Source of the DNA: Rhodothermales bacterium | GTDB lineage: Bacteria > Bacteroidota > Rhodothermia > Rhodothermales > JABDKH01 | DNA length: 40,113 nt | Assembly: GCA_028284545.1 (NCBI GenBank) | Contig: JANQRN010000239.1 | Location: 1 to 40,113, forward strand | Direction: 5' to 3' | Part shown: in pieces, positions 1-9,415 of the stretch | How the letters are laid out: each line of letters opens with the position of its first letter | Position numbering within the stretch: position 1 is the stretch's first letter | Notes under the pieces: model-generated | The model's input: only the letters and a program-made list of their open reading frames with translations | Database searches by the model: none | What the model was told of the DNA's origin: nothing | Position numbers and translations under genes: made by a program

Positions 1-79
1 GGTCGCGAAGAAGAAGGCGGCCAAAAAGAAGGCGGTTAAGAAGAAGGTCGCGGCCGAGACAAAGACAGACGACGCATAG
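1..79 (+). CDS. 3' end of upstream ribosomal-operon gene (partial)
   Basis: The frame ending in TAG at 77-79 is open from the window edge and encodes a lysine/alanine-rich tail that ends in an acidic ETKTDDA. Its position directly before rplO makes it the end of rpsE (S5) or rpmD (L30), the usual neighbours in the spc operon. A lysine-rich tail fits an extended ribosomal protein, but too little is present to choose between them. Confidence 0.6.
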   Translation, partial: VAKKKAAKKKAVKKKVAAETKTDDA

Positions 80-128
80 GACCCAACCTCGCGTCACCTA
101 GATCGAACCCAGGAATCAGGACATCCAG

Positions 129-614
129 ATGGATCTTAGCAATCTCAAACCAGCCGCGGGCTCAACTCGCAAGCGCAAGCGCATCGCGCGTGGCGTTGGT
201 TCGGGCTATGGCGGCCACAGCTCGACGCGCGGCGACAAAGGACAGAAGAGTCGCTCGGGCGCCCGCATCCCGGCCTGGTTCGAAGGTGGTCAGATGCCGC
301 TGCAGCGGCGTGTGCCGAAGTTTGGTTTCAAGAACCGGTTTCGCAAGGAGTACAAGGCGGTTAACGTCGACGCGCTAGCCGCGCTTGTCGAAGTCGGGCG
401 CGTAAAGGCAGACGACATCACGCCGGACACGCTCCGGGCCGCCGGAGTCATCGGCAAAAGTGACCTCGTGAAGATCCTGGGCGGAGGCGACATCAGCGTC
501 GCCGTCACCGTGAGCGCCCACGCGTTCAGCGGTACGGCCAAGTCCAAGATCGAGAAGGCCGGTGGGTCGGCAAACGTCGTGAAGCAAGCGCAGAAGTCGA
601 AAAAAGACGACTAA
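129..614 (+). CDS. rplO: 50S ribosomal protein L15
   Basis: L15 is a late-assembling protein of the large ribosomal subunit that binds 23S rRNA. The 161-residue product has the family layout: a basic glycine-rich N-terminal extension with GVGSGYGGHSSTRGDKGQKSR (about residues 22-42), the GGQMPLQRRVPKFGF stretch, and a globular C-terminal part with the ILGGGDI turn. Length is normal for bacterial L15 (about 145-160). The ATG at 129 has a purine-rich AGGA about 15 bases upstream. It lies one base before secY, as in most spc operons, so the two are very likely co-transcribed and translationally linked. Confidence 0.97.
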   Translation: MDLSNLKPAAGSTRKRKRIARGVGSGYGGHSSTRGDKGQKSRSGARIPAWFEGGQMPLQRRVPKFGFKNRFRKEYKAVNVDALAALVEVGRVKADDITPDTLRAAGVIGKSDLVKILGGGDISVAVTVSAHAFSGTAKSKIEKAGGSANVVKQAQKSKKDD

Positions 615-615
615 C

Positions 616-1929
<1,314 letters not shown>

Positions 1930-1930
1930 C

Positions 1931-2740
1931 ATGAGCCTGATCAGACTAAAGAGCGAGCAAGACATCGAGAAGCTGCGGGCGGCGGGTAACCTCGTCAGCC
2001 GCACGCTTGCCGAGATCGCTCCGTTGGTCAAGCCTGGTGCGGTGACCGCTGACCTGGATCGCGTCGCTGAAGAGTTCATACGTGATCATGGCGCCGTGCC
2101 AGCGTTCAAGGGTTACACGGTTGGGCGCGCGGTCTTCCCCGCGACACTCTGCGTCTCAGTCGACGACGTAGTTGTCCACGGTATCCCCGGCGACGAGCCC
2201 CTGAAAGAAGGGACGCTGGTGTCGGTAGACTGCGGCGTGGTGCTGGACGAGTTTTACGGAGACAGCGCTTACACTTTCGCGGTTGGCGAGGTCTCCGATG
2301 AGCTTCGCGACCTTTGCGTAGCGACGCATCGATCGTTGGTGCTCGCCATCGAGAACTCGGTGCCAGGCCGCCGGATAGGAGACATCTCCGCCGCCGTCCA
2401 GACGCACTGCGAGGGACTGGGCTTTGGGGTTGTGCGCGACCTGGTCGGGCACGGCATCGGGCGCAGCCTGCACGAGGCCCCTCAGGTGCCGAACTTCGGT
2501 CGCCGTGGCGTCGGTAGGAAACTCAAGGAGGGCATGACCTTCTGCATCGAGCCGATGATCAGTCTCGGGGGCTCAGATGTGGAGACCGACGACGACCTCT
2601 GGACCGTGAGAACAGCTGACCGGAGCCCTGCGGCCCACTATGAGCATATGGTGGCGGTCAGGAAGGGCGGTGCGGACGTCCTGACGACGTTTGATTACAT
2701 CGAGGCCGTGGTGGCGGCGCCGTACAAGGAGGCCGCGTGA
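1931..2740 (+). CDS. map: Type I methionine aminopeptidase
   Basis: This enzyme removes the initiator methionine from nascent proteins after deformylation, using two metal ions. The 269-residue length matches the short type I form without an N-terminal zinc domain. Visible motifs are VVHGIPGD (substrate histidine), the metal-ligand aspartates in SVDCGVVLDEFYGDSAYTF, GHGIGRSLHEAP (metal-binding histidine), FCIEPM (metal-binding glutamate), and a final glutamate in HYEHMVAV. It starts one base after the secY stop. The partner enzyme peptide deformylase is also in this window, at 9873. The map-rpmJ junction lacks infA, which is often found between these genes. Confidence 0.96.
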   Translation: MSLIRLKSEQDIEKLRAAGNLVSRTLAEIAPLVKPGAVTADLDRVAEEFIRDHGAVPAFKGYTVGRAVFPATLCVSVDDVVVHGIPGDEPLKEGTLVSVDCGVVLDEFYGDSAYTFAVGEVSDELRDLCVATHRSLVLAIENSVPGRRIGDISAAVQTHCEGLGFGVVRDLVGHGIGRSLHEAPQVPNFGRRGVGRKLKEGMTFCIEPMISLGGSDVETDDDLWTVRTADRSPAAHYEHMVAVRKGGADVLTTFDYIEAVVAAPYKEAA

Positions 2741-2807
2741 AGGCTGAACAAACGCACATATCGCGGGTAACAAACAGTCTATCCATTTCGACGAAAATCG
2801 CAGACCG

Positions 2808-2924
2808 ATGAAAGTTCGCGCAAGTGTGAAGAAGCGCAGTTCCGACGACAAGATCATTCGTCGTAAGGGCCGCATCTACGTTATCAACAAGAAGAACCCC
2901 AAGCACAAGCAGCGCCAGGGTTAG
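2808..2924 (+). CDS. rpmJ: 50S ribosomal protein L36, cysteine-free form
   Basis: The 38-residue product begins [10 protein letters not shown] and ends [10 protein letters not shown], the start and end of L36. L36 is a small protein of the large subunit that usually carries a Cys3-His zinc ribbon. Here every zinc-ligand cysteine is absent: the first pair is replaced by SSDD and the third lies in an INKK context. From memory, Bacteroidota-type L36 proteins also lose most of these cysteines while keeping the INKKNP turn, so this is probably a normal lineage form and not a broken gene. The ATG at 2808 follows a 67-base gap after map, and the reading frame is too short for most gene finders. Confidence 0.93.
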   Translation: MKVRASVKKRSSDDKIIRRKGRIYVINKKNPKHKQRQG

Positions 2925-2937
2925 GCACAGGAACGGC

Positions 2938-3318
2938 ATGGCTAGAATTGCAGGAGTTGACATTCCGGATCACAAGCGCGGCCAGATCGCGTTGTCGTAC
3001 ATCTACGGCATCGGTCGGTCACGCGCGATAGAGATCCTTGACCGGGTCGGTATCGACCGCAACGCGAAGCCCGGGCAGTGGACGGAGGACGACACGAGGA
3101 AGGTTCGCCGACTCGTCGAGGACGAGTACATCGTCGAGGGTCAGCTCCGAACCGAGGTCCAGATGAGCATCAAGCGCCTCATGGACATCGGCTGTTATCG
3201 CGGGCTGCGGCATCGCCGCGGGCTCCCCGTGCGCGGGCAGCGCACCCAGACAAACGCGCGCACGCGCAAAGGGCGCAAGAAGACGGTCGCCGGCAAGAAG
3301 GCCGCGCCAAGGAAGTAG
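2938..3318 (+). CDS. rpsM: 30S ribosomal protein S13
   Basis: S13 sits in the head of the small subunit and contacts the large subunit and P-site tRNA. The 126-residue product starts [15 protein letters not shown], has the IYGIGRSRA helix-hairpin-helix-like element (about residues 21-30), and ends in the conserved basic tail with [19 protein letters not shown] followed by lysine-rich residues. Length is typical. The ATG at 2938 has AGGA about six bases upstream. It stands 13 bases after rpmJ and before rpsK, the usual alpha-operon order. Confidence 0.98.
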   Translation: MARIAGVDIPDHKRGQIALSYIYGIGRSRAIEILDRVGIDRNAKPGQWTEDDTRKVRRLVEDEYIVEGQLRTEVQMSIKRLMDIGCYRGLRHRRGLPVRGQRTQTNARTRKGRKKTVAGKKAAPRK

Positions 3319-3345
3319 CAGAAATAGTAGATCGGATACCCAAAC

Positions 3346-3741
3346 ATGGCGAAGCAGAAGCGCCCACGTACCGCGCGAAAGAAGAAAGTTGTCGTTGAGT
3401 CGAACGGCCAGGCCCACATCCGGGCTACGTTCAACAACGTGCTGATCACGTTGACCGATCAGTACGGCAATACAATTTCCTGGGCCAGCTCCGGGAAGAT
3501 GGGCTTCAAAGGAAGCCGCAAGAACACGCCGTACGCGGCGCAGGTTGCGTCTTCGTCGGCGGCGAAAGAAGCGTACGATCTCGGCTTGCGCCGGGTCGAC
3601 GTATTTGTAAAGGGACCCGGCTCGGGTCGCGAATCAGCCATCCGCGCGCTGTCGGCGTCTGGCCTCGAGATCGCGACAATCCGAGACGTAACCCCCATTC
3701 CACATAACGGCTGTCGGCCGCCGAAGCGCCGCCGCGTCTGA
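3346..3741 (+). CDS. rpsK: 30S ribosomal protein S11
   Basis: S11 forms part of the small-subunit platform close to the Shine-Dalgarno/anti-Shine-Dalgarno helix. The 131-residue product has the basic N-terminus [20 protein letters not shown] and the family core [33 protein letters not shown]. It ends [20 protein letters not shown], the standard S11 C-terminus. It is followed by a 139-base gap before rpsD, which is long for this operon and contains two hairpins described separately. Confidence 0.98.
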   Translation: MAKQKRPRTARKKKVVVESNGQAHIRATFNNVLITLTDQYGNTISWASSGKMGFKGSRKNTPYAAQVASSSAAKEAYDLGLRRVDVFVKGPGSGRESAIRALSASGLEIATIRDVTPIPHNGCRPPKRRRV

Positions 3742-3788
3742 TCCGTTCAGCCGCGCGCACTTCGATATAAGTCCGACTACGGGACGGG

Positions 3789-3838
3789 GCCGGATTACCC
3801 GGCGACCAGGGCCCGTACGTTTGACCCACGCCTGGTCG
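3789..3838 (+). promoter_or_regulatory. Two tandem hairpins in the rpsD leader, possible S4 autoregulation site
   Basis: GCCGG (3789-3793) pairs with CCGGC (3799-3803) around a five-base loop. CGACCAGG (3803-3810) pairs perfectly with CCTGGTCG (3831-3838) around a 20-base loop. The two stems share base 3803, so they are adjacent or mutually exclusive. They lie 42 bases before the rpsD start in an otherwise empty 139-base gap. S4, the product of rpsD, represses its own mRNA in both E. coli and Bacillus, so a control role is plausible, but no known S4-leader consensus was matched here. Confidence 0.4.
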
Positions 3839-3880
3839 AATAACGCGACCGGGCGGACTAACAAACGAGGAGAATACTAG

Positions 3881-4483
3881 ATGGCCCGATACAGAGGAGC
3901 CAAACAGAAGATTGCCCGCCGGTTCAAAGAACCGATCTTTGGGCCGAGCAAGTCGCTCGAGCGGAAACCATACGGACCTGGCCAGCACGGCCGATCCCGC
4001 CGCCGAAAAGAGAGTGAGTACTCCGTCCAGCTCAAGGAGAAGCAGAAGGCGAAGTACACCTATGGCCTGCTGGAGCGGCAGTTCAGGAAGACCTTCGAGA
4101 AGGCGGCGCGCCAGAAGGGCGTCACGGGTGAGAACCTGCTTCGCTCGCTGGAGTCGAGACTGGACAACACCGTTTTCCGTCTGGGAATCGGAGCGACGCG
4201 GCGGCAGGCGCGCCAGTTCGTTACGCACCGCCACATCATGGTGAACGGCGGCATCGTTAACATTCCATCTTATCAGCTTCGACCCGGCGACATCGTCTCG
4301 GTGCGCCCCAAGAGCCGGAGCGTTGAACCGATTCGGGAGTCGATTCGCGGGTCCAGGCGGCAGTATCCCTGGCTCGAAGTCGACCGCAAGCAGATGACGG
4401 GCAAGTTCCTTGAGTATCCGAGTCGCGCGGACATACCCGAAAATATCCGCGAGCAACTCATCGTCGAACTCTACTCCAAGTAG
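3881..4483 (+). CDS. rpsD: 30S ribosomal protein S4
   Basis: S4 nucleates assembly of the small-subunit body by binding 16S rRNA and helps maintain decoding accuracy. The 200-residue product starts [15 protein letters not shown]. It lacks the four-cysteine zinc motif found in some S4 proteins and carries the S4 RNA-binding domain in its middle, with [34 protein letters not shown] (about residues 88-121). It ends LIVELYSK as expected. The ATG at 3881 is preceded by AGGAGA about nine bases upstream, one of the clearest ribosome-binding sites in this operon, and by the leader hairpins at 3789-3838. Confidence 0.98.
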   Translation: MARYRGAKQKIARRFKEPIFGPSKSLERKPYGPGQHGRSRRRKESEYSVQLKEKQKAKYTYGLLERQFRKTFEKAARQKGVTGENLLRSLESRLDNTVFRLGIGATRRQARQFVTHRHIMVNGGIVNIPSYQLRPGDIVSVRPKSRSVEPIRESIRGSRRQYPWLEVDRKQMTGKFLEYPSRADIPENIREQLIVELYSK

Positions 4484-4544
4484 GCCAGGTCGCGCCTCGA
4501 CAGGCACCCGGTTTCTTCCAAACTCCTAAGGATTGATCACAAAC

Positions 4545-5522
4545 ATGAGCACGCACGGGATTCAGATGCCAGACGTCGTGGAAATGGACATGGTTTCAAA
4601 CGCCGTGGGCCGATTCACCATTCAGCCGCTCGAGCGGGGATACGGTGTCACGCTTGGCAACGCGCTGCGACGAGTACTGCTCTCTTCGCTGACTGGCGTA
4701 GCAATTACCGCCATCAAGATCGATGGCGTTCAGCACGAGTTCTCGACCATTGAGGGCGTCGCAGAAGATGTCGCAGACATCATCCTCAACCTCAAGGGCG
4801 TTCGCTTCAAGGCGAATACCGAAATGGACAGCACCATCCACCTGTCGCTTGGCGGCGGCGGCGCATGGACCGCAAAGGACATCGGCGACGCGACGAGCGA
4901 CTACGAAGTCCTCAACCCGGAGCACCACATCGCCACGCTTGACAAAAAGACGAAGATCGTCGCTGAGCTGCGAATGGGCCGCGGGCGCGGATATGTGCCC
5001 TCGAACGAGAACAAGCTCGAGGACGACCCGATCGGCGTTATCGCTATCGACTCGATCTTCACGCCAGTGAAGAACGTCAAGTACACCGTCACCCCCACGC
5101 GCGTCGGTCAGAAGATCGACTACGAGCGACTGGAAGTGGAGGTCACAACTGACGGCTCCGTCACGCCCGAAGAGTCGCTTGCACAGGCGTCGACGATCCT
5201 GCGAGATCACGTGAACCTGTTCATCAAGATGGACAGCGAGCCGCGCCAGGCCGAGGAAGAGACGGTGGTCGACGCCGAGGTTGCCCGCATCCGCGAGCTC
5301 CTCTCGCAGTCGGTTGACGAACTCGACCTCTCGGTGAGAGCGCACAACTGCCTGAAGGCAGCCAACATCAAGTCCATCGGGGACCTGGTGGGGCGCGAAG
5401 AATCCGAGATGCTGAAGTTCAGAAACTTCGGTCGCAAGTCGCTTCAGGAGCTGGCGCAGGTCCTCGAGGAGCGCGGACTCAGCTTCGGAATGGATGTAGA
5501 CAAATACCTGGAGCGCGCCTAG
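4545..5522 (+). CDS. rpoA: DNA-directed RNA polymerase subunit alpha
   Basis: The alpha subunit dimerises to start assembly of RNA polymerase and contacts upstream promoter DNA. The 325-residue product has the N-terminal assembly domain with [25 protein letters not shown] (about residues 21-45) and the C-terminal domain with [23 protein letters not shown] and FGRKSLQEL (about residues 262-305), which holds the helix-hairpin-helix that binds UP elements. The ATG at 4545 was chosen because AAGGA at 4528-4532 is correctly spaced. An in-frame TTG at 4533 would overlap that site. It is followed by rplQ, the usual order. Confidence 0.98.
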   Translation: MSTHGIQMPDVVEMDMVSNAVGRFTIQPLERGYGVTLGNALRRVLLSSLTGVAITAIKIDGVQHEFSTIEGVAEDVADIILNLKGVRFKANTEMDSTIHLSLGGGGAWTAKDIGDATSDYEVLNPEHHIATLDKKTKIVAELRMGRGRGYVPSNENKLEDDPIGVIAIDSIFTPVKNVKYTVTPTRVGQKIDYERLEVEVTTDGSVTPEESLAQASTILRDHVNLFIKMDSEPRQAEEETVVDAEVARIRELLSQSVDELDLSVRAHNCLKAANIKSIGDLVGREESEMLKFRNFGRKSLQELAQVLEERGLSFGMDVDKYLERA

Positions 5523-5556
5523 AGCACCTGGCGCGCGCCGAAGAGACAGCGGAACA

Positions 5557-6282
5557 ATGAGACACCAGCATAAAGGATTCAAGCTCGGCCGTACGGCCAC
5601 GCACCGTAAGGCGACGCTGTCTGCCATGTCGACGGCCCTCATCAAGCACAAGCGGATCACGACGACCCATGCAAAAGCAAAGGCGCTGCGCATGTTTGTC
5701 GAGCCGTTGATCAACCGCGCAAAGGAGGACACGACACATAACCGCCGACAGGTCTTTCGCAGGCTGCAGGACAAACATGCCGTGACGGAACTCTTCGGGG
5801 ATGTCGCTGAGCGCGTAGGAACGCGCAGCGGTGGCTACACCCGAATTGTCAAGATCGGTCAGCGGGCCGGCGATGCCGCCCCGATGGCAATCATCGAGCT
5901 CGTGGACTACAACGACATCAAGCCGGAAGGCGGTCGCGGCGGTCGCCGCAAGACGCGCAGAAGCCGGTCTCGTCGCGGAAGTGGCAAAGCTGCAGCCGGA
6001 GCCGCGGCAACTGCGGGAGCCGCAGTCGATGAAGCGGCGGACGCCGTAACAGATGCGGCAGAAGAAGCCGTGGATGCGGTCGAGGCAGCAGCAGAGGAGG
6101 CCGCTGAGGACGTGGCTGACGTTGTCGACGAAGTGACCGAAGACGCAGAGGAAGCCGCGGAAGCCGCTCAGGAGACAGTTGCCGAGGCTACTGCGGAGGC
6201 TGACGGAGATGACGCCGACGACGCGGATGCCGGCGACTCCGCAGACGAGGACGACGAACAGGACGAGGACAAGTCCGCCTGA
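5557..6282 (+). CDS. rplQ: 50S ribosomal protein L17 with long acidic C-terminal extension
   Basis: L17 is a large-subunit protein near the exit tunnel. The first ~128 residues are standard L17, starting [21 protein letters not shown], with [10 protein letters not shown] and the terminal MAIIELVD. The full product is 241 residues, against about 115-130 in most bacteria. After a short arginine-rich linker (about residues 128-147) comes a tail of about 90 residues made almost only of Ala, Glu, Asp and Val, ending in an Asp/Glu-rich stretch. The tail is predicted to be a helical or disordered polyanion. Codon use and frame are uninterrupted, and the intrinsic terminator follows directly, so the extension is real and not a frameshift. 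Confidence 0.95.
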   Translation: MRHQHKGFKLGRTATHRKATLSAMSTALIKHKRITTTHAKAKALRMFVEPLINRAKEDTTHNRRQVFRRLQDKHAVTELFGDVAERVGTRSGGYTRIVKIGQRAGDAAPMAIIELVDYNDIKPEGGRGGRRKTRRSRSRRGSGKAAAGAAATAGAAVDEAADAVTDAAEEAVDAVEAAAEEAAEDVADVVDEVTEDAEEAAEAAQETVAEATAEADGDDADDADAGDSADEDDEQDEDKSA

Positions 6283-6318
6283 CAAGCCTGATCGTAGTCC
6301 GTCGCATTCGAAGTTCAA

Positions 6319-6349
6319 GGGTGCCGGCCAACCGCCGGCACCCTTTTTT
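6319..6349 (+). terminator. Intrinsic terminator of the ribosomal protein operon
   Basis: A perfect 10-base-pair GC-rich stem, GGGTGCCGGC (6319-6328) with GCCGGCACCC (6334-6343), surrounds a five-base loop and is followed at once by six T residues (6344-6349). It lies 36 bases after the rplQ stop and marks the end of the long operon. It is the only textbook Rho-independent terminator I found in the window. Confidence 0.95.
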
Positions 6350-6442
6350 GTATCTACAAAAGACACGGCGCCGCAATCCGCGCGGGCCGGTAGAACAAGC
6401 ACCGGGCGGGTTAGTATCTAACTGCCTAAGCTTTTCGAACGC

Positions 6443-8686
6443 GTGATCAAAGCCAGCGAAATCATCGCCAACACCGAGCATCTCGTCGAACCCAGGTTCG
6501 AGGAGCAGTATCAGGCGTTGATCGAAACGTGTAAGCGCACGCTGCCCAGCGTTGACGAAGAGCTGCTGCGCCGGGCGTTCCTCTTCAGCTATCACGCGCA
6601 CAAGGATGTTCAGCGCAAGTCGGGAGAGGCATACATCTCGCACCCGCTGGCCGTCGCGCAGATCGTTGCCGAGAACATCTCCTTTGACGACGTATCGGTC
6701 GCAGCCGCGCTGCTGCATGACGTTGTAGAAGACACCCACTACTCGCTCGAGGAAATTCGGGCGTGGTTCGGATCAACACTTGAGACGGTCATCGACGGCC
6801 TCACGAAGATCGGCGGCATCTTCTCCAGTCGAGAGCTCGGTCAGGCCGAGAACGTGCGAAAGCTGATGCTGTCGATGGCGTCAGACATCCGCGTTATCCT
6901 GGTCAAGTTTGCCGACCGACTGCACAACATGCGGACGCTCAAGTCGCTCGACCTGCCGCGGCGGCTCAAGATCGCGTCGGAAACGTTGGACTTGTTCGCG
7001 CCGCTGGCGCATCGATTCGGTCTCTTCGCGATCAAGAGTGAACTCGAGGATCTGGCTACGTCAATCCTGCACGCCGACGAATACGACGCGGTAGTTCGCG
7101 GGCTGCAGGAGACAAGCGAAGAACGCGAGGCGTTCATTAACTCGTTCATCGGCCCGGTTCGCGAGCGTCTTCAGCAAGACGGATTTGATTTCGAGATCTA
7201 CGGCCGATCAAAGAACGTCTACTCGATCCTGCGCAAGATGAAGATGCAGGACAAGCCTCTTGATGAGATCTACGACGTCTTTGCAATCCGGATCGTGTTG
7301 TCTGCCGACGGGTCTCGTGGCAAAGAAGACTGCTGGCGCGTCTATTCCATCATCACGGATTTGTATAAGCCGCTCCCGGAGCGTTTCCGCGATTTCATCT
7401 CGGTGCCTAAGTCTAATGGTTATCAGAGCTTGCACACAACCGTTCTGGGGCCGCGTGGACGTCGGGTGGAGGTGCAGATTCGTACCCAGCAGATGCACCA
7501 GATCGCAGAACGGGGCTTTGCAGCGCACTGGCGCTACAAGGAGCAGGTGACGCAATCCGACGGGAAGCTGGATGACTTCCTGACGTGGGTGCGAGACCTC
7601 CTGGAGAACCCGAGACCGGAGGCGGCCACAGAGTTTGTAAAGGAGTTCCGGCTCAACCTCTACCACGAGGAGATCTACGTCTTCACGCCGCGTGGCGAGT
7701 TGCTTACGCTGCCGAACAATGCGACGCCTGTGGACTTCGCGTTCCAGGTGCACTCCGAAGTCGGCTTCCATTGCATCGGCGCGAAGGTCAACGGGCGCAT
7801 GGTGCCGCTCTCACATCGGCTTACCAGCGGCGACCAGGTTGAGATCATCACGTCGAAGAAGCAGACGCCAAATCCAGACTGGATGAACTTCGTCGTAACG
7901 CACAAGGCGCGAAGCCGCGTGCGACACTGGATCAACGAGAAGCGGCGAAAGACGATTGAACTCGGGCAGGACGTTTGGCGAAAGCGCGCACGGCGAAGCC
8001 GCGTGGAAGCCGACGACAGAGCGCTGCAGCGCGCGGCGCGCGATCTGAAGTTTCCCAACACCCAGCAGATGTTCTACGAGCTGGGCAGTGGCCTGCTGGA
8101 CCCGCGCGAGCTCGTCAAGGTGCTAAAAGAGGGCGTGGACGCGCCGCAGGAATCTGACGAGCCGAGGTGGCAGGACCACTTTGAGAGCTTCCTGCAGTCT
8201 GCGCACGAAACGGGTAGGCCGGGCCTACTGATCGACGGTGAGTTGCACACAGATATCACCACGAAGTACGCCACGTGCTGCAACCCCATCCCGGGTGATG
8301 ACGTGTTCGGGTTTGTCTCCAAAACCGGCGCGATATCGATACACCGGTTCACATGCCGGAATGCGACGCACCTGCTTTCAACCAACGCTGACCGGATCGT
8401 GCAGGTGGAATGGAGCAGGCAGAAAGACGTACAGTTTGTGACTGCGCTGCGCATCATCGGGGAAGATCGCGTTGGGATGATGGCAGATATCACAACCGTG
8501 ATATCCAAAAACCTCAAGACGAACATCCGATCCATCACGGTTGATTCGGAGGATGGAATCTTCGAGGGCACGATCGTGCTTTTCGTTAGTGACCTCGATC
8601 ACCTTCACAGGTTGATCTCTCGCGTGAAGCGCATCGGGGGAGTGCACGGCGTCTTCCGATTTGAAGAGGTTGGGGACGAAGCCTAA
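6443..8686 (+). CDS. Bifunctional (p)ppGpp synthetase/hydrolase, Rel/SpoT family
   Basis: This cytosolic enzyme makes and degrades the stringent-response alarmone (p)ppGpp. The 747-residue product has the full long-RSH layout: an HD hydrolase domain with ISHPLAVA, LLHDVVEDT (about residue 92) and KFADRLHNMRTL; a synthetase domain with YGRSKNVYSI and PKSNGYQSLHTT; a TGS domain (about 410-470); a zinc-finger-like segment with the adjacent cysteines of TCCNPIPGD; and a C-terminal ACT domain (about 665-745). The hydrolase motifs are intact. The synthetase loop reads RFRD (about 314-317), close to the RxKD signature of bifunctional enzymes and unlike the acidic ExDD of RelA. The start is a GTG at 6443 with no clear ribosome-binding site. 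It lies after the terminator and is probably a separate transcript. Confidence 0.95.
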   Translation: MIKASEIIANTEHLVEPRFEEQYQALIETCKRTLPSVDEELLRRAFLFSYHAHKDVQRKSGEAYISHPLAVAQIVAENISFDDVSVAAALLHDVVEDTHYSLEEIRAWFGSTLETVIDGLTKIGGIFSSRELGQAENVRKLMLSMASDIRVILVKFADRLHNMRTLKSLDLPRRLKIASETLDLFAPLAHRFGLFAIKSELEDLATSILHADEYDAVVRGLQETSEEREAFINSFIGPVRERLQQDGFDFEIYGRSKNVYSILRKMKMQDKPLDEIYDVFAIRIVLSADGSRGKEDCWRVYSIITDLYKPLPERFRDFISVPKSNGYQSLHTTVLGPRGRRVEVQIRTQQMHQIAERGFAAHWRYKEQVTQSDGKLDDFLTWVRDLLENPRPEAATEFVKEFRLNLYHEEIYVFTPRGELLTLPNNATPVDFAFQVHSEVGFHCIGAKVNGRMVPLSHRLTSGDQVEIITSKKQTPNPDWMNFVVTHKARSRVRHWINEKRRKTIELGQDVWRKRARRSRVEADDRALQRAARDLKFPNTQQMFYELGSGLLDPRELVKVLKEGVDAPQESDEPRWQDHFESFLQSAHETGRPGLLIDGELHTDITTKYATCCNPIPGDDVFGFVSKTGAISIHRFTCRNATHLLSTNADRIVQVEWSRQKDVQFVTALRIIGEDRVGMMADITTVISKNLKTNIRSITVDSEDGIFEGTIVLFVSDLDHLHRLISRVKRIGGVHGVFRFEEVGDEA

Positions 8687-8859
8687 AAAATCGTGCACGG
8701 GTCTTCACGAAGATTTGGAGATAGGCCCGAAATGCGTATTTTTGCAGCGGTTTGGGTCGCCCGGGCTCTCATCATAATCCCACCAACCGGGCATAAAGAC
8801 CGACAGAACTGAATCCGCCTGAAGACCGCGCGAGTCCGGCCCGCCCGAACTCCTGCGTT

Positions 8860-8898
8860 GTCGGGTTGCCTCTTTTCGTCGGGATTTTGCAACCAGAC
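8860..8898 (+). promoter_or_regulatory. Hairpin directly upstream of the HU-like gene ribosome-binding site
   Basis: GTCGGGTTGC (8860-8869) pairs with GCAACCAGAC (8889-8898) in nine of ten positions, with one G-A mismatch and a 19-base loop. The stem ends two bases before the strong AGGAGG at 8901-8906. It has no T-run, so it is not a terminator. A role in translation control or mRNA stability is an inference. The remaining part of the 228-base gap 8687-8914 showed no gene. Confidence 0.35.
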
Positions 8899-8914
8899 TT
8901 AGGAGGTCAGCCGC

Positions 8915-9307
8915 ATGGCTACCAGTGCCAAGACGCTTACGAAGAAGGATGTCGCAAGACGTGTGGCAGAGTTGATGGAGGAACCGATCTACAAGAGTGA
9001 ACCCTGGGTAGGAGCAGTGGTAGAGGCTTTGGGCGAACTCATGCTGGAAGCAGATCCGGAAGTGCGCATCGAACTGCGCGACTTTGGGGTCTTCGAGGTC
9101 AAGAAGACGAAGGCGAAGCCAAAAGCCAGAAATCCGAAAACCAACGAAACGGTTTTCATTCCGAGCCGTCGCAAGACGCACTTCAAGCCCAGCAAGCGGT
9201 TGAAGAGTGTGTTGCAGCGTCCGCTCGTCGAACTGAACTACAAGGTCCCGGAGGACTCGGCAGACTACAAGCCGGAAGACATGACGAACGGCCGCATCAG
9301 CATCTAG
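8915..9307 (+). CDS. HU/IHF-family DNA-binding protein
   Basis: This family bends DNA and shapes the nucleoid. The 130-residue product has the HU fold: an N-terminal helical part with TKKDVARRVAELM, then the beta-arm region with IELRDFGVFEVKKTKAKPKARNPKTNETVFIPSRRKTHFKPS (about residues 49-90). The conserved DFGVF and ARNPKT correspond to the GFGTF and RNP motifs of HU. It is about 35-40 residues longer than HU (about 90-95), because of a C-terminal extension rich in acidic residues and tyrosine (about 93-130). The start at 8915 is fixed by AGGAGG eight bases upstream. Whether it acts as HU or as a specialised paralogue cannot be told from sequence alone. Confidence 0.9.
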   Translation: MATSAKTLTKKDVARRVAELMEEPIYKSEPWVGAVVEALGELMLEADPEVRIELRDFGVFEVKKTKAKPKARNPKTNETVFIPSRRKTHFKPSKRLKSVLQRPLVELNYKVPEDSADYKPEDMTNGRISI

Positions 9308-9329
9308 GTTGTTACCGGATGAGGAGAGG

Positions 9330-9371
9330 TTGAGGGTTGAGGGTGAAGGGTTGAGGGTTGAGGGTTGAGGG
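9330..9371 (+). repeat. Heptanucleotide TTGAGGG tandem array
   Basis: Six in-phase seven-base units run from 9330 to 9371. Five are exactly TTGAGGG and one is the variant TGAAGGG, with degenerate purine-rich units on both sides. The array sits between the HU-like gene and ruvX. Because every unit has a GGG triplet separated by four bases, the plus strand satisfies the simple G-quadruplex pattern. Related arrays occur at 39634-39716 and, inverted, at 39864-39944. Confidence 0.85.
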
Positions 9372-9415
9372 TGAGGAAGAGATTCGGGCTGTTGAGTTCC
9401 GGGGGAGATCTGGGG

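Noticed and set aside
3506-5774. Long open frames on the minus strand across rpsK, rpsD and rpoA
   Set aside because: They lie opposite conserved ribosomal protein and polymerase genes, and their translations show no recognisable motif.
8755-8815. GCCCGG/CCGGGC inverted repeat in the 8687-8914 gap
   Set aside because: Only six base pairs with a loop of more than 20 bases; it could easily occur by chance in GC-rich DNA.
9330-9371. The heptamer array as a CRISPR array or telomere-like end
   Set aside because: Units are 7 bases with no spacers, which excludes CRISPR. The unit recurs inside the chromosome in both orientations, so a telomere is not indicated.
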